DNA of 64,000 nt from Pelagovum pacificum (GTDB lineage: Bacteria; Pseudomonadota; Alphaproteobacteria; Rhodobacterales; Rhodobacteraceae): contig NZ_CP065915.1 in NCBI RefSeq assembly GCF_016134045.1, forward strand, positions 3,843,001 through 3,907,000. The letters run 5' to 3'. Below the pieces are notes generated by a model. The model saw only the letters and a program-made list of their open reading frames with translations, had not been told where the DNA came from and did not search any database. The position numbers and the translations under genes were made by a program. Below are positions 40,339-48,349 of this stretch, piece after piece (within the stretch, counting starts at the first letter, position 1; each line of letters opens with the position of its first letter).

Positions 40339-41180
40339 TTTCCGGCGCTCCAACTGACCGAGGCGTGTTTGCGGGTATAACTTTCACCGATGATCCCGAT
40401 CATGAGCAGCACGAGGCTGACGATCACCGGGTACTCGATGTTCGAGAAATGCGGATTGTAGTGAAGAAAAACGAACCCCCGGCACTGGTCGATGATGTGG
40501 AACAGGGGGTTCCAGTCGAACATCGCCAGCATGTAGCCGGGGAGAGTATTGGCGAGAAACATCTTGCCGGACGCGATCATGTTCGCGCGGCTGTAAATCT
40601 GGGTCGCGATCGCCACGAACCCCGGAAACCACGGCTTGAGCGCCAGCAGGACCGTCCCCACCGCGCAGCCCGAGAACCAGGCTAGGATCAGCATGCCCAG
40701 CGCAGCGACCGGTTCGTTGATGGTGATCGGCGTGATGATGGCGTGATACAGGAACAGCACTACGAAGGCCGACAGGACCTGCGTGTAAAGCGCGCTGAGC
40801 GCGGTCGAAGCGACGGCGACGACGGTGTTCATCGGCGCGTGGTTCATCATCGCCGACGTCGGTCCCGGCGCGCCGGCGACGGCGGCCACCGATTTCGTGT
40901 GGCAGATGAACATGAAGATGCCAGACATCACGTAGAGCAGGAAATCCCCGCGCACCGCGTTGCCGCGCAGGCCCAGCACCATGAACATGAAGTAGAAACT
41001 GGCGACGAGGATCATCGTCTGCAACATGTTCCCGATCAGGCCGAGCACCGCGTGACGGCTGTCCTTGCGCTGCTCGTGGATGATCGAATGATAAATCAGC
41101 TCGAAGATTTCGAACGCCGACTGAATCCGGCCGCGTTTTCGCTGGGGAACGCCAAACATTTGCCCGTCCGGTCCTGTCAT
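40335..41180 (-). CDS. ABC-2 type polysaccharide export permease (KpsM/Wzm-like)
   Basis: Inner-membrane permease of 281 residues with about six hydrophobic segments (first near 50-72). N-terminal IIHEQRKDSRHAVLGLIGNM and later LSALYTQVLSAFVVLFLYH and ILAWFSGCAVGTVL match capsule/O-antigen exporters. An alternative ATG at 41159 is open. Such permeases work with a KpsT/Wzt ATPase; none is encoded in this window, so the partner is elsewhere or this is a stand-alone member. It is divergent from cysQ by 88 bp and upstream of the SH3 protein gene. Confidence 0.83.
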   Translation of the reverse strand: MTGPDGQMFGVPQRKRGRIQSAFEIFELIYHSIIHEQRKDSRHAVLGLIGNMLQTMILVASFYFMFMVLGLRGNAVRGDFLLYVMSGIFMFICHTKSVAAVAGAPGPTSAMMNHAPMNTVVAVASTALSALYTQVLSAFVVLFLYHAIITPITINEPVAALGMLILAWFSGCAVGTVLLALKPWFPGFVAIATQIYSRANMIASGKMFLANTLPGYMLAMFDWNPLFHIIDQCRGFVFLHYNPHFSNIEYPVIVSLVLLMIGIIGESYTRKHASVSWSAGK

Positions 41181-41268
41181 GCCCGGGGCAGGGGGCCGAC
41201 CCTTGCCCTATCCATCGGCGCCCACCATAAGTTGAGCGGGATTCCAATTCAATAAAAGGACATGCTCC

Positions 41269-42072
41269 TTGGCGTTCGACTACGACAAATTGACCTCGAC
41301 GTTCCGCAAGCTCGCTCTCGAAGCCGGCGACCTCATCATGGAGGTCTACGACGGACCCGATTTCGAGGTGATGGTCAAAAGCGACAATTCTCCCGTGACG
41401 GTCGCGGACGAAAAGGCGGACGCTCATATTTCGGCCGGTCTCCGCGCCGCGTTCCCCGACATTCCGCTCGTCACCGAAGAGCAATCGGACAGCCACGACA
41501 TTTCCGCGAAGACGTTCCTGATCGTCGACCCGCTCGACGGCACGAAGGAGTTCGTGAACCGCCGCGGCGATTTCACGGTCAACATCGCGCTGGTCGAAGA
41601 CGGCGTGCCGACGCGCGGCGTGGTCTACGCCCCGGCGAAGAACCGGCTGTTCTACACCGATGTCTCCGGCGCTTCGGTCGAGGAGAGCGGCGATTTCGCC
41701 AAGGAGGCCGCCGGCCCCATCGCTGCGATCAAGGTCACCGACCCGGACAATTCCGCGCTGATGGTCGTCGCCTCCAAGTCGCACCGCGATCAGGCGACTG
41801 ACGACTACATCGCCAAGTACGCGGTGAAGGACATGACCTCCGCCGGGTCCTCGCTGAAGTTCTGCCTGATCGCGTGCGGCGAGGCCGATCTCTATCCGCG
41901 CCTCGGCCGGACGATGGAATGGGACACCGCCGCCGCCGATGCCGTTCTGCGCGGCGCGGGCGGGCAGATGGTCCGCTTCGAGGACCACGCGCCCTTCACC
42001 TACGGGAAGGAGGGGTTCGCCAACCCGTTCTTCATTGCCTACGCTCCCGGCGTCGAACTGAAAGAAGCCTGA
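41269..42072 (+). CDS. cysQ: 3'(2'),5'-bisphosphate nucleotidase
   Basis: Enzyme of 267 residues, probably membrane-associated, that turns adenosine 3',5'-bisphosphate (PAP, the by-product of sulfotransferases) into AMP. The metal-binding FIG-superfamily motifs are present: VTEEQSD, IVDPLDGTKEF and EWDTAAADAVLRGAGG. It starts at a TTG (41269) with AAAAGGA upstream; the nearby ATG at 41262 is in another frame. It is followed 1 nt later by kdsB. Its place at the head of a glycan locus ending in a sulfotransferase fits a role in clearing PAP. Confidence 0.9.
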   Translation: MAFDYDKLTSTFRKLALEAGDLIMEVYDGPDFEVMVKSDNSPVTVADEKADAHISAGLRAAFPDIPLVTEEQSDSHDISAKTFLIVDPLDGTKEFVNRRGDFTVNIALVEDGVPTRGVVYAPAKNRLFYTDVSGASVEESGDFAKEAAGPIAAIKVTDPDNSALMVVASKSHRDQATDDYIAKYAVKDMTSAGSSLKFCLIACGEADLYPRLGRTMEWDTAAADAVLRGAGGQMVRFEDHAPFTYGKEGFANPFFIAYAPGVELKEA

Positions 42073-42073
42073 C

Positions 42074-42874
42074 TTGTCTACCCTGATCGTCATCCCGGCG
42101 CGTTACGCGTCGACACGTTATCCCGGCAAACCTCTCGTCGAGCTCAAGGGCGCGACGGGGGAGAGCATCTCGCTCGTCGAGCGCTCGTGGCGGGCAGCCC
42201 GCAAGGTCGAAGGCGACGTCGAAGTGGTCGTCGCCACAGACGACACGCGCATTGCCGACGCCGCGGAGGCGTTCGGCGCCGAGGTCGTAATGACCTCCGA
42301 GGCGTGCCGCAACGGGACCGAGCGCTGCGCCGAGGCGATCGAGGTGCGCGGAACGCAGCACGACATCGTCGTGAACCTGCAGGGCGACGCGCCGCTGACG
42401 CCGCCGTGGTTCGTGGAGGCGCTGATCGCGTCGATGCAGGCCAACCCGAAGGCCGAGGCCGCGACGCCGGTGCTGCGCTGCGACGGCAAGGCGCTGAACG
42501 GCTTCCTCGAGGATCGCCGCGCCGGTCGCGTAGGCGGCACCACGGCCGTCTTTGGCGCGGACATGAGCGGGCTTTATTTCTCCAAGGAAGTGATCCCCTA
42601 CACCGGCAAGACCTACGGCCCCGACGATGAGACGCCGGTCTTCCACCACGTCGGCGTCTACGCCTACCGGCCCGCCGCGCTCGCCGCCTACATGGGCTGG
42701 GAGCCGGGACCGCTGGAACAGCTTGAAGGGCTGGAACAGCTTCGTTTCCTCGAGCATGGCGCCCATCTCGAGTGCGTCGAAGTCGACGCGCGCGGTCAGC
42801 CCTTCTGGGAGCTCAACAACCCGGAGGACGTGCCGCGGATCGAGGCGATGCTCGCCGAGGCGGGGATGCCGTGA
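42074..42874 (+). CDS. kdsB: 3-deoxy-manno-octulosonate cytidylyltransferase
   Basis: Enzyme of 266 residues that activates Kdo as CMP-Kdo for LPS and capsule. The signature IVIPARYASTRYPGKPLVEL is complete, followed by VATDDTRIADAAEAFG, IVNLQGDAPLTPP-type residues (VVNLQGDAPL) and a C-terminal VDARGQPFWELNNPEDV. It starts at a TTG at 42074, 1 nt after the cysQ stop, so translation is probably coupled. The stop overlaps the next glycosyltransferase start (GTGA). Kdo in capsule linkers fits the KpsM-type permease nearby. Confidence 0.92.
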   Translation: MSTLIVIPARYASTRYPGKPLVELKGATGESISLVERSWRAARKVEGDVEVVVATDDTRIADAAEAFGAEVVMTSEACRNGTERCAEAIEVRGTQHDIVVNLQGDAPLTPPWFVEALIASMQANPKAEAATPVLRCDGKALNGFLEDRRAGRVGGTTAVFGADMSGLYFSKEVIPYTGKTYGPDDETPVFHHVGVYAYRPAALAAYMGWEPGPLEQLEGLEQLRFLEHGAHLECVEVDARGQPFWELNNPEDVPRIEAMLAEAGMP

Positions 42875-44130
42875 CAGACCTCACGGTCAGCGTTGTCGTG
42901 GTCAGCCGCGGGCGACCGGACGCGCTGGCCCGCTGCATCGCCGGGATCGTCCGGCTGCACTATCCATCCTTCGAGATCGTCGTCGTCGCCGACCGCCCCG
43001 GGCGGCGGAAGCTCGACACGCTTCCCGACGTATTCAACCGGATCAAGATCGTTGCCTGCGACGAGGCCAACATCTCTGTCGCGCGCAACCTCGGTATCGC
43101 CCACGCGGCGGGCGAGATCGTCGCCTTCATCGACGATGACGCCGTTCCGGAACCGCTGTGGCTCGACCATCTGGTGCAGGGGTTCGGCGATCCGAGGGTG
43201 GAGGCCGCGACCGGCTACGTGATCGGGCCGGACGGCATCAACTTCCAGCACCGCATCACCGAGGCGCGCCCCGACGGAACGGGGCGGCCGATCCGGACCG
43301 ACGGCAAGACGATCCGCCTGCTGCAGCCGTCCGAGGACGGCGCGATCAAGACGGAGGGCACCAACATGGCCTTCCGACGCGATACCCTGCTCGAGCTCGG
43401 CGGGTTCGATCCCGTCTTCCGCTTCTATCTCGACGAAACGGACCTCGACATGCGCGTCGCGCTGGCTGGTGGCATCACCGCCGCCGCGCCGCTCGCGCAA
43501 GTGCATCACGCGATGGCCGGCAGCGCACAACGGCGCGACGACCGGGTGCCGAGCAGCCTCACCGATGTCGGGCGCAGCCTTGCGGTGTTCGTGCGCCGCT
43601 ATCTCTCCGACGGGGAATGGGCCCGCGCGGGCCGGGCTGAACGCCAGCGGCGGCGGAAGTCTCTGATCTCGCACATGGTCGCGGGACGGATCGAACCGCG
43701 CGACGTGCGGCGAATCCTCTCCACCTTCGATGCCGGCTGGTCCGAAGGCAGCAAGCTGGAGCCCGACCCGATTCCGCTGCTGCGTTCCGAAGATGCCGAA
43801 TTTCTGGGCTTTCGGGCGTCCGTGCGGCAACCGGGGCACCGGATCGTCGCGGGGCGAACCTGGCAGTCGAGGGAGAAACACGCCGACGCACTGCGGCTGG
43901 CGGAACAGGGCTGGACCGTGACGCTTTTTCTGATTTCTCCGACTTCTCGCCCTCATCATGCCGCATATGCGAACAAGATGTACTGGTGTCAGCGTGGCGG
44001 ATTGTTCGGTCGGAGCACGCGGCAGGAACCGCATCGAAGATCCTGGCGTTTTGACGCCAGAATACGGGCGGAACAGTTGCGGTTATCACCTGTGAGGGGA
44101 AGTCCGCCTGCCGAAGTGGACAAACATTGA
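42871..44130 (+). CDS. Family 2 glycosyltransferase
   Basis: Protein of 419 residues from a GTG at 42871. The N-terminal GT-A domain (about 1-225) shows VSVVVVSRGRPDALARCIAG, NISVARNLGIAHAAGEIVAF and the DDD metal motif in IDDDAVPEPLW, then DETDLDMRVALAGG as the acceptor/base region. Residues about 250-419 form an Arg-rich unknown domain with SLISHMVAGRIEPRDVRR and a C-terminal YWCQRGGLFGRSTRQEPHRR. The last 30 residues are unusual and may reflect a domain I do not know. The donor and acceptor sugars are unknown. Confidence 0.85.
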   Translation: MTDLTVSVVVVSRGRPDALARCIAGIVRLHYPSFEIVVVADRPGRRKLDTLPDVFNRIKIVACDEANISVARNLGIAHAAGEIVAFIDDDAVPEPLWLDHLVQGFGDPRVEAATGYVIGPDGINFQHRITEARPDGTGRPIRTDGKTIRLLQPSEDGAIKTEGTNMAFRRDTLLELGGFDPVFRFYLDETDLDMRVALAGGITAAAPLAQVHHAMAGSAQRRDDRVPSSLTDVGRSLAVFVRRYLSDGEWARAGRAERQRRRKSLISHMVAGRIEPRDVRRILSTFDAGWSEGSKLEPDPIPLLRSEDAEFLGFRASVRQPGHRIVAGRTWQSREKHADALRLAEQGWTVTLFLISPTSRPHHAAYANKMYWCQRGGLFGRSTRQEPHRRSWRFDARIRAEQLRLSPVRGSPPAEVDKH

Positions 44131-44159
44131 CCGCTCGTGCGATGAAATGAACAAATGCG

Positions 44160-44177
44160 GCAGCATCGACATGCTGC
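44160..44177 (+). repeat. Small inverted repeat in the galU leader
   Basis: GCAGCAT-CGAC-ATGCTGC, 7-bp arms, 4-nt loop, about 57 nt before the galU ATG. It could be an mRNA hairpin or an operator; no U-run follows. Confidence 0.35.
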
Positions 44178-44233
44178 GACTGCAAACAGATTTTGCCCGT
44201 TGAGCAGGGCGTTTGAACGAGGGGATTTCAGAG

Positions 44234-45127
44234 ATGGCACAGCGCGTAACGAAGGCGATTTTTCCGGTCGCAGGTATGGGGACCCGGTTCATCCCGGCGA
44301 CCAAGTCCGTGCCGAAGGAAATCATGACGCTCGTCGACCGTCCGCTGGTCCAGTACGCCATCGACGAGGCCCGCGCTGCCGGCATCACCGAGTTCCTGTT
44401 CGTCACCTCGCGCGGCAAGTCCGCGCTCGAGGATTACTTCGACCGCGCGCCCGAGCTTGAGCACCAGCTCGAGCAGAAGGGCAAGACCGAGCTGCTCGAG
44501 ACGCTGCGCGGCACCAACATGGAAAGCGGCCAGATCGCCTACATCCGCCAGCACCAGGCCCTCGGGCTCGGCCATGCGGTGTGGTGCGCCCGCCGTCTGA
44601 TCGGCAACGAGCCCTTCGCGGTGATCCTGCCGGACGACGTCATCGCTGCCGAGAAGCCCTGCCTGCAGCAGATGGTCGAAGCCTACGAGGAAACCGGCGG
44701 CAGCATGGTCGCCGCGATGGAAGTCCCCTACGAGAAGACCTCGTCCTACGGTGTGCTCGACTGCAAGGAAGACATGGGCTCCATCGTGTCCGTCAAGGGC
44801 ATGGTCGAGAAGCCGAAGGCAGAGGACGCACCGTCGAACCTCGCCGTCATCGGCCGCTACATTCTCAGCCCGCAGGTCATGGATCACCTGAGCTCGGGTG
44901 AGACTGGCGCCGGCGGTGAGATCCAGCTGACCGACGCGATCGCGAAGGAAATCGAGTCCGAACGCGGTGTCTACGGCCTCCGCTTCCGGGGTCAGCGGTT
45001 CGACTGCGGCAGCAAGGCGGGCTTCCTGCAGGCGACCGTCGCCTTCGGCCTCGCGCGGCCCGATCTGCGCGACGAGCTGCAGCAGTATCTCGACGAACTC
45101 TCGGCCGTCCGCAACGCGGCCCAGTAA
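44234..45127 (+). CDS. galU: UTP-glucose-1-phosphate uridylyltransferase
   Basis: Enzyme of 297 residues that makes UDP-glucose for glycan synthesis. The nucleotide-binding motif is KAIFPVAGMGTRFIPATK (residues 6-23), with MTLVDRPLVQYAIDEA, ILPDDVIAAEKPCLQ and the conserved MVEKPKAEDAPSNLAVIGRY. The ATG at 44234 has GAGGGGA upstream; the longer frame from a TTG at 44213 overlaps that site. galE follows 2 nt later. Confidence 0.95.
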   Translation: MAQRVTKAIFPVAGMGTRFIPATKSVPKEIMTLVDRPLVQYAIDEARAAGITEFLFVTSRGKSALEDYFDRAPELEHQLEQKGKTELLETLRGTNMESGQIAYIRQHQALGLGHAVWCARRLIGNEPFAVILPDDVIAAEKPCLQQMVEAYEETGGSMVAAMEVPYEKTSSYGVLDCKEDMGSIVSVKGMVEKPKAEDAPSNLAVIGRYILSPQVMDHLSSGETGAGGEIQLTDAIAKEIESERGVYGLRFRGQRFDCGSKAGFLQATVAFGLARPDLRDELQQYLDELSAVRNAAQ

Positions 45128-45129
45128 AC

Positions 45130-46119
45130 ATGGCGAATATTCTGGTGACCGGGGGTGCGGGCTATATCGGCTCGCACGCCTGCAAGGTGTTGGCCGCCGC
45201 CGGGTACACCCCGGTAACCTACGACAGTCTCGAAACCGGCTGGAAAGACGCGGTGAAGTTCGGGCCGTTCGAGCAGGGCGACTTGCTGGACCGGGAACGG
45301 CTCGACCAGGTCTTCGCCGCTTATCGCCCACAGGCCGTGATGCATTTCGCCGCGCTGAGTCAGGTGGGCGAGAGCATGACCCAGCCCGGCAAGTACTGGC
45401 GCAACAACGTCAGCGGCTCCCTGTCGCTGATCGAAGCGGCCATCGCCGCCGGATGCCTCGACTTCGTGTTCTCTTCGACCTGCGCCACGTACGGTGAGCA
45501 AGACGGCGTCGTCCTCGACGAGGACAGCAGCCAGCAGCCGCTGAACGCTTATGCCGCGTCGAAACGCGCGATCGAGGATATGCTCGACAACTTCGGCAAG
45601 AGCGACGGTCTGCGCTCCGTCATCTTCCGCTACTTCAACGTCGCAGGGGCCGACCCGGACGGCGAGATCGGCGAGTTCCACCAGCCGGAGACGCATCTCG
45701 TGCCACTGATGCTCGACGCGGTCGACGGCAAGCGCGACGCCCTGACGATCTTCGGCACCGACTACGATACGCCGGACGGAACCTGCATCCGCGACTACGT
45801 GCATGTGATGGACCTCGTCGATGCGCACGTTCTCGGGGTGAAGTGGCTTGAGGACGGGCGGGACAGCCGGGTCTTCAACCTCGGCACGGGGACCGGCTTT
45901 TCCGTCCGTGAGGTGGTCAAGCAGTCCGGCACGATCACGAACCGCGAGGTTCCGATCATCGAGGGCGAGCGACGCCCCGGTGACGCAACGGCGCTAGTTT
46001 CGGGCAGCCAACGTGCTATCACTGATCTCGGGTGGGATCCGAAACGGTCCAACATGGAGAACATGATCGCCGACGCCTGGCGCTGGCATCAGAACACGGG
46101 TGCACACTACTCCGAATAG
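45130..46119 (+). CDS. galE: UDP-glucose 4-epimerase
   Basis: SDR-family epimerase of 329 residues interconverting UDP-glucose and UDP-galactose. NAD site: ILVTGGAGYIGSHACKVL. The catalytic YxxxK is in PLNAYAASKRAIEDML, preceded by FSSTCATYG (Thr/Ser). The C-terminal FNLGTGTGFSVREVV is typical. Close to galU, so together they supply UDP-Glc and UDP-Gal. The next gene starts 20 nt inside its 3' end. Confidence 0.95.
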   Translation: MANILVTGGAGYIGSHACKVLAAAGYTPVTYDSLETGWKDAVKFGPFEQGDLLDRERLDQVFAAYRPQAVMHFAALSQVGESMTQPGKYWRNNVSGSLSLIEAAIAAGCLDFVFSSTCATYGEQDGVVLDEDSSQQPLNAYAASKRAIEDMLDNFGKSDGLRSVIFRYFNVAGADPDGEIGEFHQPETHLVPLMLDAVDGKRDALTIFGTDYDTPDGTCIRDYVHVMDLVDAHVLGVKWLEDGRDSRVFNLGTGTGFSVREVVKQSGTITNREVPIIEGERRPGDATALVSGSQRAITDLGWDPKRSNMENMIADAWRWHQNTGAHYSE

Positions 46120-47290
46120 CCCTTCCGCTCGTCTGCTCGACGTCACGCGGCTCATGTCGCGGGCGGGCCGCGTCCTGACGGGCGTCGACCGGGTGGAACG
46201 CGCCTACCTCGACGCGCTGATCCGGGACGAGGTGCCGCTGTTCCTGCTGGCGCGCAGTGCGTTCGGATATCTCCTGCTCGACCGGGACGGAGCCCGGAAG
46301 TTCCTGAAGCATGTCGACTCCGGCGATTGGGGGCAGCCCTTCGGCCTGTCCCGGCTCGCCTACCGGCTGGACCCCGCACGGCAGGCGGCGGAGGCGACGG
46401 TCCGCGCCCTGTCCATCGCGCGCTGCACCCGGCGGCGACTGGTGGCGATGCTGTCGTGGAATCTGCCCGCCGGCACCACGTACCTCAACCTCGGACACAC
46501 CAACCTGACCGACCGGGTGCTGATGGCCGTACGTTCGTTGCCCGACGCACGGGTCACCGTCTTCATCCACGACACCATTCCGCTCGACCTGCCGCACATG
46601 CAACGCACTGGGTCGGTGCCCCGCTTCGCCAGCTTCCTGTCCCGCGCGGCGCTCGCGGACCGGGTCCTGACGAGTTCACAGGCCGTTCTCGACTCGCTCG
46701 AACATCATATCGACTCGGTGCCTCCCGTCACCGTCGCGCCGCTTGGCGTCGACCTCACGGTGCCGCGTCCGGAACAGGTGCCTGCTGAGCTGCCGCCACC
46801 GGGCCCATACTTCGTTGTGCTCGGCACCATCGAGCCGCGCAAGAACCACGCGCTGCTGCTCGACATCTGGGAGGAGCTGGAGGCGGAGGCGACCCTGCTG
46901 ATCCTCGGCTCGCGCGGCTGGAACAACGAGGACGTCTTCGCCCGCCTCGACGCGGAGCCCCAAGGCGTCATCGAAGTGGCGGGCCTGTCGGACGGCGCCG
47001 TCGCCTCGCTGCTTCAGGGCGCGCGGGCGCTTCTGTTCCCGTCGCTGGCCGAAGGCTTCGGCCTGCCGTTGATCGAGGCCGCCGCACTCGGCACGCCGGT
47101 CGTTTGTGGCGATCTTGCCATCTGCCGCGAAGTGCTTGGGGACAGAGGCATTTACCTGGCGACGGACGATCGCTATCTGTGGATAAACACCATCAATGAA
47201 TTGGCAGAGCAGGCCCCTCAGAACGTCTTTCCGTCTTCCGCAGTCCCCCAGTGGTCCGATCATTTCAAGATCGTGTTAAGCGTGACATGA
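46100..47290 (+). CDS. Family 4 (GT-B) glycosyltransferase
   Basis: Protein of 396 residues from a GTG at 46100 that overlaps galE by 20 nt. The C-terminal GT-B donor domain is typical of GT4: FVVLGTIEPRKNHALLLDIW, LLILGSRGWNN, and FPSLAEGFGLPLIEAAALG with the E-x7-E pair, then PVVCGDLAICREVLGD. The N-terminal acceptor domain (about 1-200) includes TTYLNLGHTNLTDRV and VFIHDTIPLDLPHMQR. The last 30 residues are short and hydrophilic compared with the family. Probably transfers a UDP- or GDP-sugar to a growing polymer; specificity unknown. Confidence 0.88.
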   Translation: MHTTPNSPSARLLDVTRLMSRAGRVLTGVDRVERAYLDALIRDEVPLFLLARSAFGYLLLDRDGARKFLKHVDSGDWGQPFGLSRLAYRLDPARQAAEATVRALSIARCTRRRLVAMLSWNLPAGTTYLNLGHTNLTDRVLMAVRSLPDARVTVFIHDTIPLDLPHMQRTGSVPRFASFLSRAALADRVLTSSQAVLDSLEHHIDSVPPVTVAPLGVDLTVPRPEQVPAELPPPGPYFVVLGTIEPRKNHALLLDIWEELEAEATLLILGSRGWNNEDVFARLDAEPQGVIEVAGLSDGAVASLLQGARALLFPSLAEGFGLPLIEAAALGTPVVCGDLAICREVLGDRGIYLATDDRYLWINTINELAEQAPQNVFPSSAVPQWSDHFKIVLSVT

Positions 47291-47338
47291 TAGGGCGTTG
47301 TAGAGAGTTACTGCGCTCTGACGCGGAAGAGGTCGAAA

Positions 47339-48349
47339 TTGAGCGCCTTGCAGTCATATCGGCTGAGGATGCAGCGCAAGCGCTGGCGCATCCGGGCGTT
47401 TCGGAAGCGGCGTGAACTGACGGCCGTCCAGAACCGCACTTCCTCGATCGGCCGCAAGGACATCCTCGTCTTCTCGACCTTCCGGAACGAGGCGATCCGC
47501 CTTCCCTACTTCCTAAACTATTATCGCGACCTCGGCGTCGATCACTTCCTCATGGTCGACAACGACAGCGACGACGGCGGGCGCGAATTCCTTGCCGAAC
47601 AGCCGGACGTGTCGCTCTGGACGACCGATGCCTCTTACAAGCGGGCGCGCTTCGGGGTCGACTGGCTCAACTGGCTGCAGCTCAAGTACGCGCATGGCCA
47701 TTGGTCGCTGGTTGTCGATCCGGATGAACTGTTCATCTTTCCGTTCTGCGATACCCGCTCGATCCGCGCGCTGACCGACTGGCTCGACGCGAGCTCGATC
47801 AAATCGTTCTCGGCGATGCTGCTCGACATGTATCCGAAGGGCGGGATTCAGGACACGCCCTACGAGGCGGGTCAGAACCCGCTCGAGATCGCGAGCTGGT
47901 TCGACGCCGGCAACTACTCGATCTACCGCAACAAGAGGTTCGGCAACCTCTGGATCCAGGGCGGTCCCCGGATGCGGGTGTTCTTCCCGGACGAGCCGTG
48001 GCGGGCGCCCGCGCTGAACAAGATCCCGCTGGTGAAGTGGGACCGGCAGTATGCCTACGTCAGCTCCACCCACACGCTGCTGCCGCGCGGCCTGAATCTC
48101 GTCTACGACGAGTGGGGCGGCGAGAAGGCGAGCGGCATCCTCCTCCACACCAAGTTCCTCGACACCTTCGGGGCCAAGGCGATGGAAGAGATCGACCGTG
48201 GCCAACATTATGCCGCAAGCCGTGAATACAAGGCCTACGCCGAGGGCCTGAACGAAAATCCGGACCTTTGGTGCAAGTGGTCCGAAAAATACATCAACTG
48301 GCGTCAGCTCGAGATTCTCGGCCTGATGTCGAAGGGGAACTGGGCTTGA
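47339..48349 (+). CDS. Family 2-like glycosyltransferase (Glyco_tranf_2_4 type)
   Basis: Protein of 336 residues from a TTG at 47339 (AAGAGG just upstream). The basic N-terminus is RLRMQRKRWRIRAFRKRREL. The GT-A-like core starts ILVFSTFRNEAIRLPYFLNY, then HFLMVDNDSDDGGREFL and LVVDPDELFIFP with a DPDE metal-type motif. Later LWIQGGPRMRVFF is typical of bacterial Glyco_tranf_2_4 members. The stop overlaps the next gene's TTG start (TTGA). Often found next to DUF5928/Core-2 glycosyltransferases in related bacteria, as here. Donor unknown. Confidence 0.85.
   Translation: MSALQSYRLRMQRKRWRIRAFRKRRELTAVQNRTSSIGRKDILVFSTFRNEAIRLPYFLNYYRDLGVDHFLMVDNDSDDGGREFLAEQPDVSLWTTDASYKRARFGVDWLNWLQLKYAHGHWSLVVDPDELFIFPFCDTRSIRALTDWLDASSIKSFSAMLLDMYPKGGIQDTPYEAGQNPLEIASWFDAGNYSIYRNKRFGNLWIQGGPRMRVFFPDEPWRAPALNKIPLVKWDRQYAYVSSTHTLLPRGLNLVYDEWGGEKASGILLHTKFLDTFGAKAMEEIDRGQHYAASREYKAYAEGLNENPDLWCKWSEKYINWRQLEILGLMSKGNWA

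Noticed and set aside
42301..42330. Possible insertion or CRISPR-type repeats in the glycan locus
   Set aside because: No repeat with regular spacing was seen; the only clear repeat array is at 51479-51679, where the unit is palindromic and lacks unique spacers.
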